Source: Thermoplasmata archaeon (GTDB lineage: Archaea; Thermoplasmatota; Thermoplasmata; Thermoplasmatales; Thermoplasmataceae). Taken from it: DNA of 64,000 bases. Position numbers and translations under genes: made by a program. The DNA is taken from positions 1 to 64,000 of the forward strand of contig JAJYRA010000084.1 of assembly GCA_021794355.1 (NCBI GenBank), written 5' to 3'. The notes beneath the pieces were generated by a model, which was not told the origin of the DNA, did no database searches, and saw only the letters and a list, made by a program, of their open reading frames with translations. Shown in pieces: positions 27,006 to 35,169 of the stretch. Each line of letters opens with the position of its first letter. Position 1 is the first letter of the stretch.

Positions 27006-27281
27006 TTAAATATCAGCCTCTGCAATAATTTTGATATTCTCTATTTTGCTGATAATGGCCATGAATACGTCGATCCCATTTTTATCCGTTTCACCCTCCG
27101 TCAGAACTTCCCCATTATCCTCATACTTTAATCTGACCTTAACATTTGGAACCGGCTTACCGTCGGATGCTGTAACTTTAACAGTAGATGGGGTCGGAAA
27201 TCCTTTAAATGTATTACTTATAGTAGAACTCAACGCAACGGAGAATTTCGAGTTGTGATAGTCAACAATATTTTCGACCAT
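27006..27281 (-). CDS. Small Ig-like (carboxypeptidase regulatory/Big-type) domain protein
   Basis: This 91-aa protein contains one beta-sandwich repeat: TVKVTASDGKPVPNVKVRLK, then EVLTEGETDKNGIDVFMA, ending in a strand. The GKPVPNVxVxL...G...TDxNG pattern is typical of CarboxypepD_reg/Big_1 domains in extracellular or virion proteins. There is no signal peptide or anchor. ATG 27281 has no SD. It lies just upstream of the membrane-stub gene in a gene-poor stretch. Possibly a viral or mobile remnant. Confidence 0.55.
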   Translation of the reverse strand: MVENIVDYHNSKFSVALSSTISNTFKGFPTPSTVKVTASDGKPVPNVKVRLKYEDNGEVLTEGETDKNGIDVFMAIISKIENIKIIAEADI

Positions 27282-28160
27282 GATTTGTAATTCTAAGTAT
27301 TTGTTAAAAATTTTCTTGGAGATTCCTGGAAAACCCTTAAAAATTCACCTTTTGCGAGCTGGCTATTCCTTAAAATTCCATTTTCACCATGGTGATCGAC
27401 TTTCATGTCGAAACGTCCAGAGTTTAGTTTCGGCACAGCTGCGATGTTCACCGGAAGGACGCCCTGATATGGGTTTTAATGGACCGTTCAGCAATTACAT
27501 CCAGATCCCCGGTTGCATCTTTCCAATCATATGTGGTTATCGGCTGACTTGCAAAATTAATAGGTAATACTTGATAATCTTTTGATTACAAATATTTTGC
27601 CGCCTGAAACAAAGAAACAAAGCGAAGCTCTGGATTGAAAAAACTTATTTGTGTGTTTATCTTATTTCCATTGGTAATATAGTTTGATAATTTATTTCCA
27701 GATCTCATTTTTTTCCCATTTTTTCGTTGTCTTGCCACTGAACGGCAGAGCAATAAGCACCGAAAGTTCTTTCATTTTTTCAACTCTCCTTTTTTTCTCT
27801 TAATTCACGCTATTCGTTCTGACACCAAACGTGATTTTCAACGAATCGTCTGGAAGTTCTCTATCTCAACCGCTTTCCCTGCCCCTCTAGTTGGTTATGC
27901 AAAGCCCAGAATTTAGGCAAATTCGCGAAATTTGGGTTTTCATTTGCCGCCTAGAGTTTCCTTTTCCATTTGTAGCCCATATTTATCGGGAGTGCTATGT
28001 CGAGAAAAAGGGTTAGGAAATTCATTGCCTTTTTGAAAATTATTTAGATACTTGTTCTGAAAATGAGTTATGTCATTGAAGAAATTATCAGTAGTTTAAC
28101 ACAAAGTTTAGACTATACCATTATGGGTGGGGTTAGAGAGAACATGGCATGAGGGGAGCA
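27282..28160. other. Gene-poor 880-nt stretch, probably decayed sequence
   Basis: No frame in this stretch looks like an intact gene. A minus-strand 27-codon frame at 27775-27692 (MKELSVLIALPFSGKTTKKW) has a good SD (AAAGGAG, about 10 nt upstream) and resembles the start of a membrane protein cut short. A plus-strand frame 27280-27567 is Cys/His/Phe-rich and looks spurious. Short inverted repeats occur (GGCAAAT...ATTTGCC at about 27931-27966). It ends at the 3' end of tRNA-Thr, a common integration site, so an old element is possible but not shown. Confidence 0.4.
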
Positions 28161-28234
28161 AGCCGCCGACGGGATTCGATCCCGCGACCTCGTGCTTACC
28201 AAGCACGCGCTCTACCAGGCTGAGCTACGACGGC
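28161..28234 (-). tRNA. tRNA-Thr (anticodon GGT)
   Basis: Minus-strand cloverleaf: acceptor GCCGTCG/CGGCGGC with one G-U pair, D-arm with AGCTCAGCCTGGTAGAGC, anticodon arm CGTGC-TTGGTAA-GCACG, T-arm GCGGG-ATCGAAT-CCCGT, discriminator U73, the usual threonine identity base in archaea. No intron, no CCA. A TATA-like AAATTTATTAA (28259-28269) lies about 30 nt upstream. Confidence 0.95.
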
Positions 28235-28376
28235 GGTAGTTCCCAGAATTCATGATAGTTAATAAATTTTCCAAGGTTTTTGAGCCTTATACAAATCAAT
28301 TCAATGTTTCCAAAAAAAGGTTCATGCGAGTAACTCTACAGAAAAGGTTATTTCATGAATAAATATCATTAATAAT

Positions 28377-29390
28377 ATGGAAAAGGCGACTCCAAAGATT
28401 TCAGTCATTGTGACTCTATATAATAGAACTGATTTCATTCTTGACGCTTTAAATTCTGTGGTGAACCAGAGTCTGGATAAAGAATTGTATGAAATCATAG
28501 TTGTAACAAACATTGATGTAAACTTTGATAGGGATACCGAATTTCTAGGATCAATTAAGGTTTTAAAGGTTGATAAACCCCAAGTAGGAATGAAATATCT
28601 AAAGGGGTTCAAAGAGTCCAGAGGAGATATAATTACATTTCTTGATGATGATGATCTTTATGAAAAAGAGAGACTTTCAGAAATATTGAAATTTTTTGAT
28701 GGGAAAAAAGGTCACATATATTACCATAATAGTTTCGACCTGATTGACGATAATGGAAAAAGAATTAATAGTAATTTTAGGATAAATGATCAGAAATTTT
28801 CGCAATCCACCAATGTATTATTGATCCAACCAAAGTATAGACTGAAAGATTTAGTAAAAGCAAAGAAAATAGGTGGAGATTTTAATATGAGTTCAATAGC
28901 GGTTAGCCGATCCATATTAAGTAATGGGATGGTCCTACTTTCACTTGCATCTGCTTCCCCAGATATTTCTTTATTTATGGAATCCATTACTATAAATTCT
29001 GAAATTTTTATTGATAGCAGAAAATTGACACTTTATAGAATAAAATCTTCTTCTCCAAAAACTATAGAATTAAATGACAATGATCAGTCAGCCATAAAAA
29101 AGCCTCAATTAGAAGCGAGAGAAGGTATGATTAATTTTGCTGTAAGTAAAGGGAATGTAATGACAATTAAATATGCAAATTTTGAAAGAAACGATTATCT
29201 TGTTCATTCCGAATTTCGACAGTTAATAAAAGAACAGAGTATAAGTAGAGATATGATCATAAGGAGAATTAAAAAGTTACCTTTTTCTAAACCGTACTTA
29301 TGGAGATACTTTCTGGCGTATTTTGTTATTTATCTGATTTTGTTAATCTTTCCTGGTTTTATTTCTAAGCAAAAACTGGCTTCTTCCTGA
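28377..29390 (+). CDS. Family 2 glycosyltransferase (GT-A fold)
   Basis: This 337-aa enzyme has an N-terminal GT2 domain: KISVIVTLYNRTDFILDALN, then the metal-binding FLDDDDLYEKERLSE. The C-terminal part ends in a hydrophobic helix (about 313-330) that probably tethers it to the membrane. It resembles the genes at 42569 and 57377 in length and layout, so the three look like paralogs. It stands alone beside tRNA-Thr. Sugar and acceptor are unknown. Confidence 0.85.
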   Translation: MEKATPKISVIVTLYNRTDFILDALNSVVNQSLDKELYEIIVVTNIDVNFDRDTEFLGSIKVLKVDKPQVGMKYLKGFKESRGDIITFLDDDDLYEKERLSEILKFFDGKKGHIYYHNSFDLIDDNGKRINSNFRINDQKFSQSTNVLLIQPKYRLKDLVKAKKIGGDFNMSSIAVSRSILSNGMVLLSLASASPDISLFMESITINSEIFIDSRKLTLYRIKSSSPKTIELNDNDQSAIKKPQLEAREGMINFAVSKGNVMTIKYANFERNDYLVHSEFRQLIKEQSISRDMIIRRIKKLPFSKPYLWRYFLAYFVIYLILLIFPGFISKQKLASS

Positions 29391-29425
29391 ACCATTTTCC
29401 ATAATGTTATAAAATGAAAGTTCTT

Positions 29426-30376
29426 TTAGTCAGAATAGTAATGGACCCCATTAATTTCTTTTTTCGATACCATGCCTTTAAAACTCATATGTCTTAGATG
29501 AGAAATGGCTTCACCTATGGCAAAATTTGATTCCATCATATTCATTGAATCCATGGTTCTACCCTTACTCCATTTCATCTGTCTTGCCACATCATAGGCA
29601 CAAACCCATTTTTTTTCAACTATTTTTAGGATCTCCCCTATTCTTTCCTCATGATGATTTAAGATTCCATCTATTCTTTTGTTTAAATCACCAAATTGAT
29701 GACCATGTCCGGGGTGTGCCTCCAATGGTTGGTCAAAAATAGTGTTTTTTAAACTGGAGATATATTCTCCTAACATATCCTCGCTTTCATCGTAATAGCT
29801 TATATTTGGTGTAATCCTTTCCAGAACATGATCACCCGTAAAAATTGCATTCTGATCTTTTATGAGAAAACATGTCGACCCTGATGAGTGCCCAGGAACT
29901 GGAAGAAATTCTATATTTTCCAATTTATTGTCAATTTTTTCCAGTGAATTCAAATCTAAACTTAAATAATTTTTTAGCTCTTTAAATATAGGGTGATTTT
30001 CACCTATATTTTGCAGAAATTTATCAGGAACCCCATTTTCCTTGAGATAATCCAATTGCCACGAAATGTATTTCTTGGGAGATTCCTGGAGAGACTCGAT
30101 TCGTTCCAGATCATTCCGCCCTATATATGCCTTGATGCCAAATTGATTTTGAAGTTCCTGTGCACCGCCAATATGATCGATGTGCATATGGGAAAGTAGT
30201 ACCAGATCTATTTGATTTGGGTCAATTTGATTTGTTCTTAGAAAATCCACTATATTCTTATCCATACCAGTATCTATTAGTATCCTTCGTTTACCGTTAT
30301 CTAATAGATAAATAGAAGCAGTTCTCAGTGCTCTGATGGAAATGGGAATTTCTAACCTCCTTATTGAATATACCAT
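29426..30376 (-). CDS. MBL-fold metallohydrolase
   Basis: This 316-aa enzyme has the metallo-beta-lactamase motif LLSHMHIDHIGGAQEL (HxHxDH), the His in PVPGHSSGSTCFL, the Asp in FTGDHVLE and a late His in AHPGHGHQFG. The C-terminal part (about 240-316) looks like a helical or winged-helix extension, as in LACTB2-like proteins. Substrate unknown. Monocistronic; convergent with the upstream glycosyltransferase. Confidence 0.85.
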   Translation of the reverse strand: MVYSIRRLEIPISIRALRTASIYLLDNGKRRILIDTGMDKNIVDFLRTNQIDPNQIDLVLLSHMHIDHIGGAQELQNQFGIKAYIGRNDLERIESLQESPKKYISWQLDYLKENGVPDKFLQNIGENHPIFKELKNYLSLDLNSLEKIDNKLENIEFLPVPGHSSGSTCFLIKDQNAIFTGDHVLERITPNISYYDESEDMLGEYISSLKNTIFDQPLEAHPGHGHQFGDLNKRIDGILNHHEERIGEILKIVEKKWVCAYDVARQMKWSKGRTMDSMNMMESNFAIGEAISHLRHMSFKGMVSKKEINGVHYYSD

Positions 30377-30625
30377 GGTGACGGTATTTGGATAAAAGTT
30401 ATGGCTTTTACCAATTTTTTTTTCGTTAAAATATCAAATGAAGATCTGAAAAGATCATGCCCTTACGACAGATTTTAACATTTCCAATGGGAGTCATAAT
30501 GAACCAACCTATGAGGCTCCACTTTCCATAATGGCTTCGGAATTGAAGGTCCAAAGAAAAGGTGATATTTGCAAAAAAAAATTCTTGTTGGAAGATAATT
30601 TATAATGTAAAGTTATTACATAAAT

Positions 30626-31072
30626 ATGCCCAACTCGATTCCACTAACCGTATTCAAGGCTGGTAGCAACCAACTACCTTACGCATCAGCCCTTTTCATG
30701 GTCATAGCAGTCATACTGCCAATTTATCTTTACCCTGGATTCTTCTTGGGAAATGTGCTGAATTACTTTCCTTTCATTGTAATATCAATTTTCATTGGGG
30801 GATATAATATTGTTCAATATAGAAAGAGAGCTACCGTTGAATTATATGAAGATTTAATTGCTATTATTATGACAAATAAAAAAGTGGTTGTCCATTTTAC
30901 TGACATACAAGATATAGAAGAGAATAAAAATTATGGTAAAAAATTGATAGTTATAAAAACTAAATCAGGCAGAGAAATAGCCCTATTTGACAGAAAATTA
31001 ATCACTTTTAAAATGACTCTCTTAGAATATATTAATAGCCGGACTCTGTCCATACACCCGAAGAAAGACTGA
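30626..31072 (+). CDS. Membrane protein with PH-like domain
   Basis: This 148-aa protein has two transmembrane helices (about 18-38 and 45-65) followed by a soluble domain: KRATVELYEDLIAIIMTNKK, then FTDIQDIEENKNYGKKLIVI and SGREIALFDRK. The layout is like the bPH-domain protein at 2747-3145, with sequence differences. A TATA-like stretch precedes the ATG (30599-30612). Function unknown. Confidence 0.65.
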   Translation: MPNSIPLTVFKAGSNQLPYASALFMVIAVILPIYLYPGFFLGNVLNYFPFIVISIFIGGYNIVQYRKRATVELYEDLIAIIMTNKKVVVHFTDIQDIEENKNYGKKLIVIKTKSGREIALFDRKLITFKMTLLEYINSRTLSIHPKKD

Positions 31073-31488
31073 ATGTCATCACTTTATGAATTCTTTTTAA
31101 AAAATTTATTTGCACATTTTCAATAAAAAAATCTTAATCAAGTTTTCACAACTGGAAAGTGCCTAAAGTTGGAGCTTTAACGTAACAAAAAGCCAAACTA
31201 AATGGAAATAAACATTCCGTGGTATCCTTCATATGAATCTAATATTTGGAAATAAATTCTGACGCAGAATAATTAAATTACAATTTGGCTATACATCTGT
31301 ATTTACTTTAGATATATACTAAGAATCAAACTCAATAAAACATGAGTTGTTAAACCTTCTCCCAGTGGAGTAAAACAGATTGATGAGTTCAATTATAAAT
31401 ATTTAATTTGGTAATTAAAACTAATTTTGTCAGTACTTATGTGTGGTCAATAGACAGAAAGTTTTTATACTGCTATGTATATGTATAA
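31073..31488. other. Intergenic region of about 415 nt
   Basis: No credible ORF or RNA gene is visible. It is strongly AT-rich. The 3' part holds the promoter of the RHH operon (TTTTTATA at 31462-31469). Confidence 0.4.
31462..31469 (+). promoter_or_regulatory. TATA box of the RHH/unknown-protein operon
   Basis: TTTTTATA is centred about 32 nt before ATG 31498, giving a start site within a few nt of the codon and so a nearly leaderless mRNA. It is followed by a TGTATATGTATA direct repeat (31476-31487) at the likely start site, which could be an operator for the ribbon-helix-helix product. Confidence 0.45.
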
Positions 31489-31497
31489 TTGATAAGA

Positions 31498-31920
31498 ATG
31501 AACCCAGACTCCAAAGATATAAAAATAACGTTAAGAATTTCCGAAGATGATCTGGATATGATAGACAGTTTTCTCGAAGAAAACATGTCATATGGTAGCA
31601 GATCTGAATTTCTCAGGAACTGCGCACTAGATTTTATACAGGCTAAGAAAGCCTTTAAGGGATGGGAGTCTGGAAACGGAGTTTCCCTTTCAAAAAAACA
31701 GGAAGAGTACATAGAGCGTATGATAAGAATGGGATATTATCCATCGAAGGAAGACGCTATAAAATCCATTCTCGAATACGTCTTTGATTCAGGATTCATT
31801 AAAAAGATATTTGAAGAAAAAATAGAAAAATACCAGGAAATAGAAAAATCAATGAGATCAAACGAAAAAGTGAGCTTGGTGGAGAAGGAAAATGAAGAAG
31901 GAAAATATGGAAAATATTAG
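31498..31920 (+). CDS. Ribbon-helix-helix DNA-binding protein with a second RHH-like segment
   Basis: From ATG 31498 (140 aa). Residues about 8-45 (KITLRISEDDLDMIDSFLEE, then YGSRSEFLRNCALDFI) form a classical MetJ/CopG ribbon-helix-helix. A second similar segment follows at about 64-95 (LSKKQEEYIERMIRMGYYPS, then KEDAIKSILEYVF). The C-terminus is charged and helical. Two tandem motifs could let one chain make a full binding unit. It is followed after 10 nt by an unrecognised gene. Archaeal RHH proteins include regulators of cell-division genes, but nothing here shows the target. Confidence 0.78.
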   Translation: MNPDSKDIKITLRISEDDLDMIDSFLEENMSYGSRSEFLRNCALDFIQAKKAFKGWESGNGVSLSKKQEEYIERMIRMGYYPSKEDAIKSILEYVFDSGFIKKIFEEKIEKYQEIEKSMRSNEKVSLVEKENEEGKYGKY

Positions 31921-31930
31921 GGTGGGAAAA

Positions 31931-32644
31931 ATGGAAGGAATGGAAAAAATAAATGTAAGCATGGAAAAAGAAAAGATGGGCTCTTCTGATTTGGATTTAT
32001 ACATGCATGAAACCATAGTGCTGATAGGTTCAAAAATGGATAAAGTATTTAGGAGTTTAATAAAAACTAATAGTGGGAGAAAAAATGCAATTCTTTACAT
32101 TACTCAGAAAAAAGAAGATCCCCTCGTTTCTAAAGTTGCTCCGAAATATGAGGATTTTCATGAAGAGGCTGAGGAATCTTTTGTTAGTGTTACTGATCTC
32201 GATGGAAATATAATGGATGAAAAGAACAGTGCCTCCAGAATTTCGTTCCCTGAAGTTATGCAGGTCCATTTCAAGCATCTGGAATCGGATAGGGAGATCA
32301 GACGAGCTTCAGAAATAGTCTCTGGCCTTGTAGATAACACCTGGGTTACCATAATAGGAAGCGATCTGGCTGAAGGATTTGCAAGAAACATTCACTCTTC
32401 TCTTGTGTATCGAAGAAAAAAGTTCAACAATGCAGTGGCATCTTTCGTTTTCACCAGTACAGAAAATGTAAATGAAGAATTTAACTTAAAAGTATTGAAA
32501 AATAACATAAAAAATAACACGAATATGTTCAAGGAAATAAAATCTGAGAATAGATTAAAAAAGACAATATTTCAGAAAAAAAGTGAAGACCAGGAAATAG
32601 AGAAAATGATTTTCGAAATCTCATCTCTGCAGAAGGCCTTTTAA
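31931..32644 (+). CDS. Unrecognised protein paired with the RHH regulator
   Basis: From ATG 31931 (SD-like GGGTGGG about 6 nt upstream) the product is 237 aa; an earlier ATG at 31892 overlaps the RHH gene by 29 nt. It begins with a Met/Lys/Glu-rich stretch, then YMHETIVLIGSKMDKVFRSL, NAILYITQKKEDPLVSK, EVMQVHFKHLESDREIRRAS, VSGLVDNTWVTIIGSDLAEG and AVASFVFTSTENVNEEF, ending in a Lys/Glu-rich helix. Alternating strands and helices suggest a soluble alpha/beta domain. I do not recognise a family or catalytic motif. Confidence 0.72.
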   Translation: MEGMEKINVSMEKEKMGSSDLDLYMHETIVLIGSKMDKVFRSLIKTNSGRKNAILYITQKKEDPLVSKVAPKYEDFHEEAEESFVSVTDLDGNIMDEKNSASRISFPEVMQVHFKHLESDREIRRASEIVSGLVDNTWVTIIGSDLAEGFARNIHSSLVYRRKKFNNAVASFVFTSTENVNEEFNLKVLKNNIKNNTNMFKEIKSENRLKKTIFQKKSEDQEIEKMIFEISSLQKAF

Positions 32645-32761
32645 ATTTTTTTCAATTAAAACAATCAATAATTATCGTGTTGTTTGTAATGCCAAAAAAA
32701 ATGGGACACGGTTAATCGGGTGAATGATCTTAAAAATAAATGATTAGGAACCTTGTGCTCC

Positions 32762-33247
32762 TCACTTCATAAGTGACTCTCTGACTTCCTTAAGATCCAT
32801 GGTTCTTTCGCAGTAATGGCACCTGAACTTTTCCATTCCTCCTTCAATCTCTGTTCCAAATCGTGAATCAACAGGCTCCCTGGCATTTGTTACACAATTC
32901 TGGTTGTTGCATTTAATTATATTCTTTATCTCCTTTGGAATTTTTACCTTGAACTTATCCTTGATTTCAAATTTTTCTATTATATTTATTGTAGCTTCTG
33001 GGGAAACTATACTAATGAGATCCAATTCTTTCTTTGCAAGTTTCCTATTCTCCACCTTAACAATATCCTTTGTGCCATCTTTCTTGCTAGGTACATTCAT
33101 CAATACACTGACTGTTAAATTACCCCTTCCATTGATCTTTAGCACTGATAAAACCTCAAGAGCAGCCCCTGGGCTTATGTGATCAATTACAATCCCATCC
33201 GAGATTTTGTTTATTTTCAACACTTTTTCTTCATTCAACCTTTCCAC
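32762..33247 (-). CDS. pyrI: Aspartate carbamoyltransferase regulatory chain
   Basis: This 161-aa regulatory subunit binds nucleotides in its N-terminal half (LKINKISDGIVIDHISPGAA) and Zn in its C-terminal domain via CNNQNC and CHYCER. It transmits CTP/ATP feedback to PyrB. Its start overlaps the pyrB end by 17 nt. Length is normal for the family (about 150). Confidence 0.95.
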   Translation of the reverse strand: MERLNEEKVLKINKISDGIVIDHISPGAALEVLSVLKINGRGNLTVSVLMNVPSKKDGTKDIVKVENRKLAKKELDLISIVSPEATINIIEKFEIKDKFKVKIPKEIKNIIKCNNQNCVTNAREPVDSRFGTEIEGGMEKFRCHYCERTMDLKEVRESLMK

Positions 33248-34160
33248 CTCTAAGAATCAGATCTATGAGAGCCATCCTTACGAATACACCATTTGCAGCC
33301 TCAATGAAATAGTAAGCCCTTTTGTTTCCATCTATTTTAGGATCAATTTCATCCACTCTTGGTAGTGGATGCATTATTATGGCATTATCTTTCATTCTAT
33401 CTACCAATTCCTGATTGAAGGAATAGGAACCGATTACCTTCTGATAGTCATTTAGATCCACAAATCTCTCCTTCTGTATCCGCGTAACATAAAAAACATC
33501 GGTTGTTTGCAAAACTTCATCTATGTTTGAATTAAGATTTATCTTTGTTCTATTTTTAAGGGTATTCAGGAAATGATCCGGCATCTGCAGGATTTCCGGT
33601 GATACAAGGTTTATTTTATTGTTAAATCTGTTTAGGGCTTTTATGAGGGAGTGAACAGTCCTCCCATACTTGAGATCTCCCACAAGTGAAATTTCAAGAT
33701 CTTCTATTTTTCCATACTTTTCCCAAATTGTAAAGAGATCGAGAAGTGTTTGAGTTGGATGTTGACCTGAGCCATCCCCACCATTAAGCACGGGGACGGT
33801 GGAAAACTCGGAAGCAACTCTTGCTGCTCCTTCCATTGGGTGTCTCATAACAACTATATCTGAATAAGATGAGGCCATTCTTATGGTATCAGCAATTGTC
33901 TCACCCTTTGCTGCTGAGCTGTTCTTGGCTTCTGAAACCGAGATAACTGATCCCCCGAGACGGTTCATTGCACTTTCAAAGGAAAGTCTTGTTCTTGTGC
34001 TTGGCTCGAAAAAGAACGTTGACATTATCCTTCCCTTCATCAGTTCCAGGCTTTTTCCTTCCTTAACGGTTTTCTTAAAAATAGATGCACGATGGAAAAT
34101 CTCATAAAAATCCTCGGTTTCCACGTCGTCAATACTGACTATACTCTTCCCCTTTAACAT
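33231..34160 (-). CDS. pyrB: Aspartate carbamoyltransferase catalytic chain
   Basis: This 309-aa enzyme makes carbamoyl aspartate, the committed pyrimidine step. Motifs are FFEPSTRTRLSFESAMNRLG (carbamoyl-phosphate site), RHPMEGAAR, GQHPTQTLLDLFTI and MHPLPRVDEID. First gene of a pyrBI operon. No attenuator-like structure is seen upstream; the 5' flank instead holds a probable TBP-like remnant on the other strand. Confidence 0.95.
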   Translation of the reverse strand: MLKGKSIVSIDDVETEDFYEIFHRASIFKKTVKEGKSLELMKGRIMSTFFFEPSTRTRLSFESAMNRLGGSVISVSEAKNSSAAKGETIADTIRMASSYSDIVVMRHPMEGAARVASEFSTVPVLNGGDGSGQHPTQTLLDLFTIWEKYGKIEDLEISLVGDLKYGRTVHSLIKALNRFNNKINLVSPEILQMPDHFLNTLKNRTKINLNSNIDEVLQTTDVFYVTRIQKERFVDLNDYQKVIGSYSFNQELVDRMKDNAIIMHPLPRVDEIDPKIDGNKRAYYFIEAANGVFVRMALIDLILRGGKVE

Positions 34161-34171
34161 TAAAAATAGAC

Positions 34172-34427
34172 ATGGATAATCATTATATAGAGTTACCTTT
34201 CGTTGGCATTAGCAACTTCAACACATCCAAACTCAGGCAAGTGACAATTTCGAAAAAACTCGGTTTCATAGGGAATCTTAACCTGATAGTTTTCCACCCA
34301 ACACAGGCAAATACGTCCTTTTGAATCAAGAGTCTATGAATTGAAAGATGCCATTTTTGTGGTTATTAGGAATCCTCAAGTGGTGTTTACAATCTATGAA
34401 TCAGCCTCAATTTTCCTCATGCCTTGA
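34172..34427 (+). pseudogene. Possible TBP-like gene fragment with a frameshift
   Basis: ATG 34172 opens a 50-codon frame (MDNHYIELPFVGISNFNTSK through ISKKLGFIGNLNLI). A second frame then continues from about 34320 with PFESRVYELKDAIFVVIRNP and QVVFTIYESASIFLMP. The second part recalls the TBP repeat (EPEQFPGLVYRLxxPKVxxLIFxSGKIV). A slip at the CCTTTTGA run would join the frames. Too short for a whole TBP repeat pair, so at best a remnant. Based on eye alignment only. Confidence 0.33.
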
Positions 34428-35169
34428 TTCGAGAACCACTTACTTTCATATATGAAGAGATAAATCCTGTGTGGATTATTCCAGTGGATTTCGGTCTTGT
34501 TGCTCCTGTCCTTACAAGAAGTTTTCTACCCTCGATCTCCAAGGTTTCCAGATGAATGAAGCCATTCTTCTCATATTCTTCTCTAGTCTTCTCCACCTGA
34601 TTATAATTTGGAAGATAGGTAATCACTTTCTTACCGGACAATAACCACTTTCTCTGACTGGTGACATTTCTCCAGGGTTCAGGCATATCAAGAAATATGG
34701 CATCCAACTTTTCTCCAGCATATTCGTATTGATCAAACTCTGAGATTGCTACTTCTATGTCCATTCCCGTAAAGCTTTTCACATTCTTTTTTGTTATCAT
34801 GGATGATTTTTCACTGTGATCCACACCCACATATCCAGACGGGTTTTCTGTAGATCTCAGGAGATTTATGGTAAGGGCCCCTGAACCTGTGCCGCTTTCC
34901 AATATTCTTGATCCATGACCTATTCCCGATATTGATATTATATATGCTGAATCAAGTCCACTAATGATCTGTGCTCCACGCTCCCCCATAAGGGGGAAAA
35001 ACTGCGGGTTATATTCCATAACGGTGTATGCCACACCATCTAAAACTATGACATCTCCAGGGTGAATCACGGCAGATGAGTTCATTTCAATTATTCGCCT
35101 TCCTGAAAAAATTTTCCTATTTATGTCATCGAGCATCAGAGTTCCGGATTCGGAAAACAAAAGCATCAT
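34417..35169 (-). CDS. trmI: tRNA (adenine-N1)-methyltransferase, TrmI-like (m1A57/58)
   Basis: This 250-aa methyltransferase has an N-terminal beta domain (VIHPGDVIVLDGVAYTVMEY) and a Rossmann SAM site ILESGTGSGALTINLLRST with the TrmI catalytic segment DAIFLDMPEPWR. Archaeal members make m1A57/m1A58, which stabilises the T-loop at high temperature. Its ATG overlaps the stop of the glycerate kinase gene (ATGA). Confidence 0.9.
   Translation of the reverse strand: MMLLFSESGTLMLDDINRKIFSGRRIIEMNSSAVIHPGDVIVLDGVAYTVMEYNPQFFPLMGERGAQIISGLDSAYIISISGIGHGSRILESGTGSGALTINLLRSTENPSGYVGVDHSEKSSMITKKNVKSFTGMDIEVAISEFDQYEYAGEKLDAIFLDMPEPWRNVTSQRKWLLSGKKVITYLPNYNQVEKTREEYEKNGFIHLETLEIEGRKLLVRTGATRPKSTGIIHTGFISSYMKVSGSRIKA

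Noticed and set aside
27280..27567. 95-aa plus-strand ORF in the gene-poor stretch
   Set aside because: It is rich in Cys/His/Phe, lacks an SD or TATA at the right place and overlaps the Ig-like gene on the other strand. It looks like chance.
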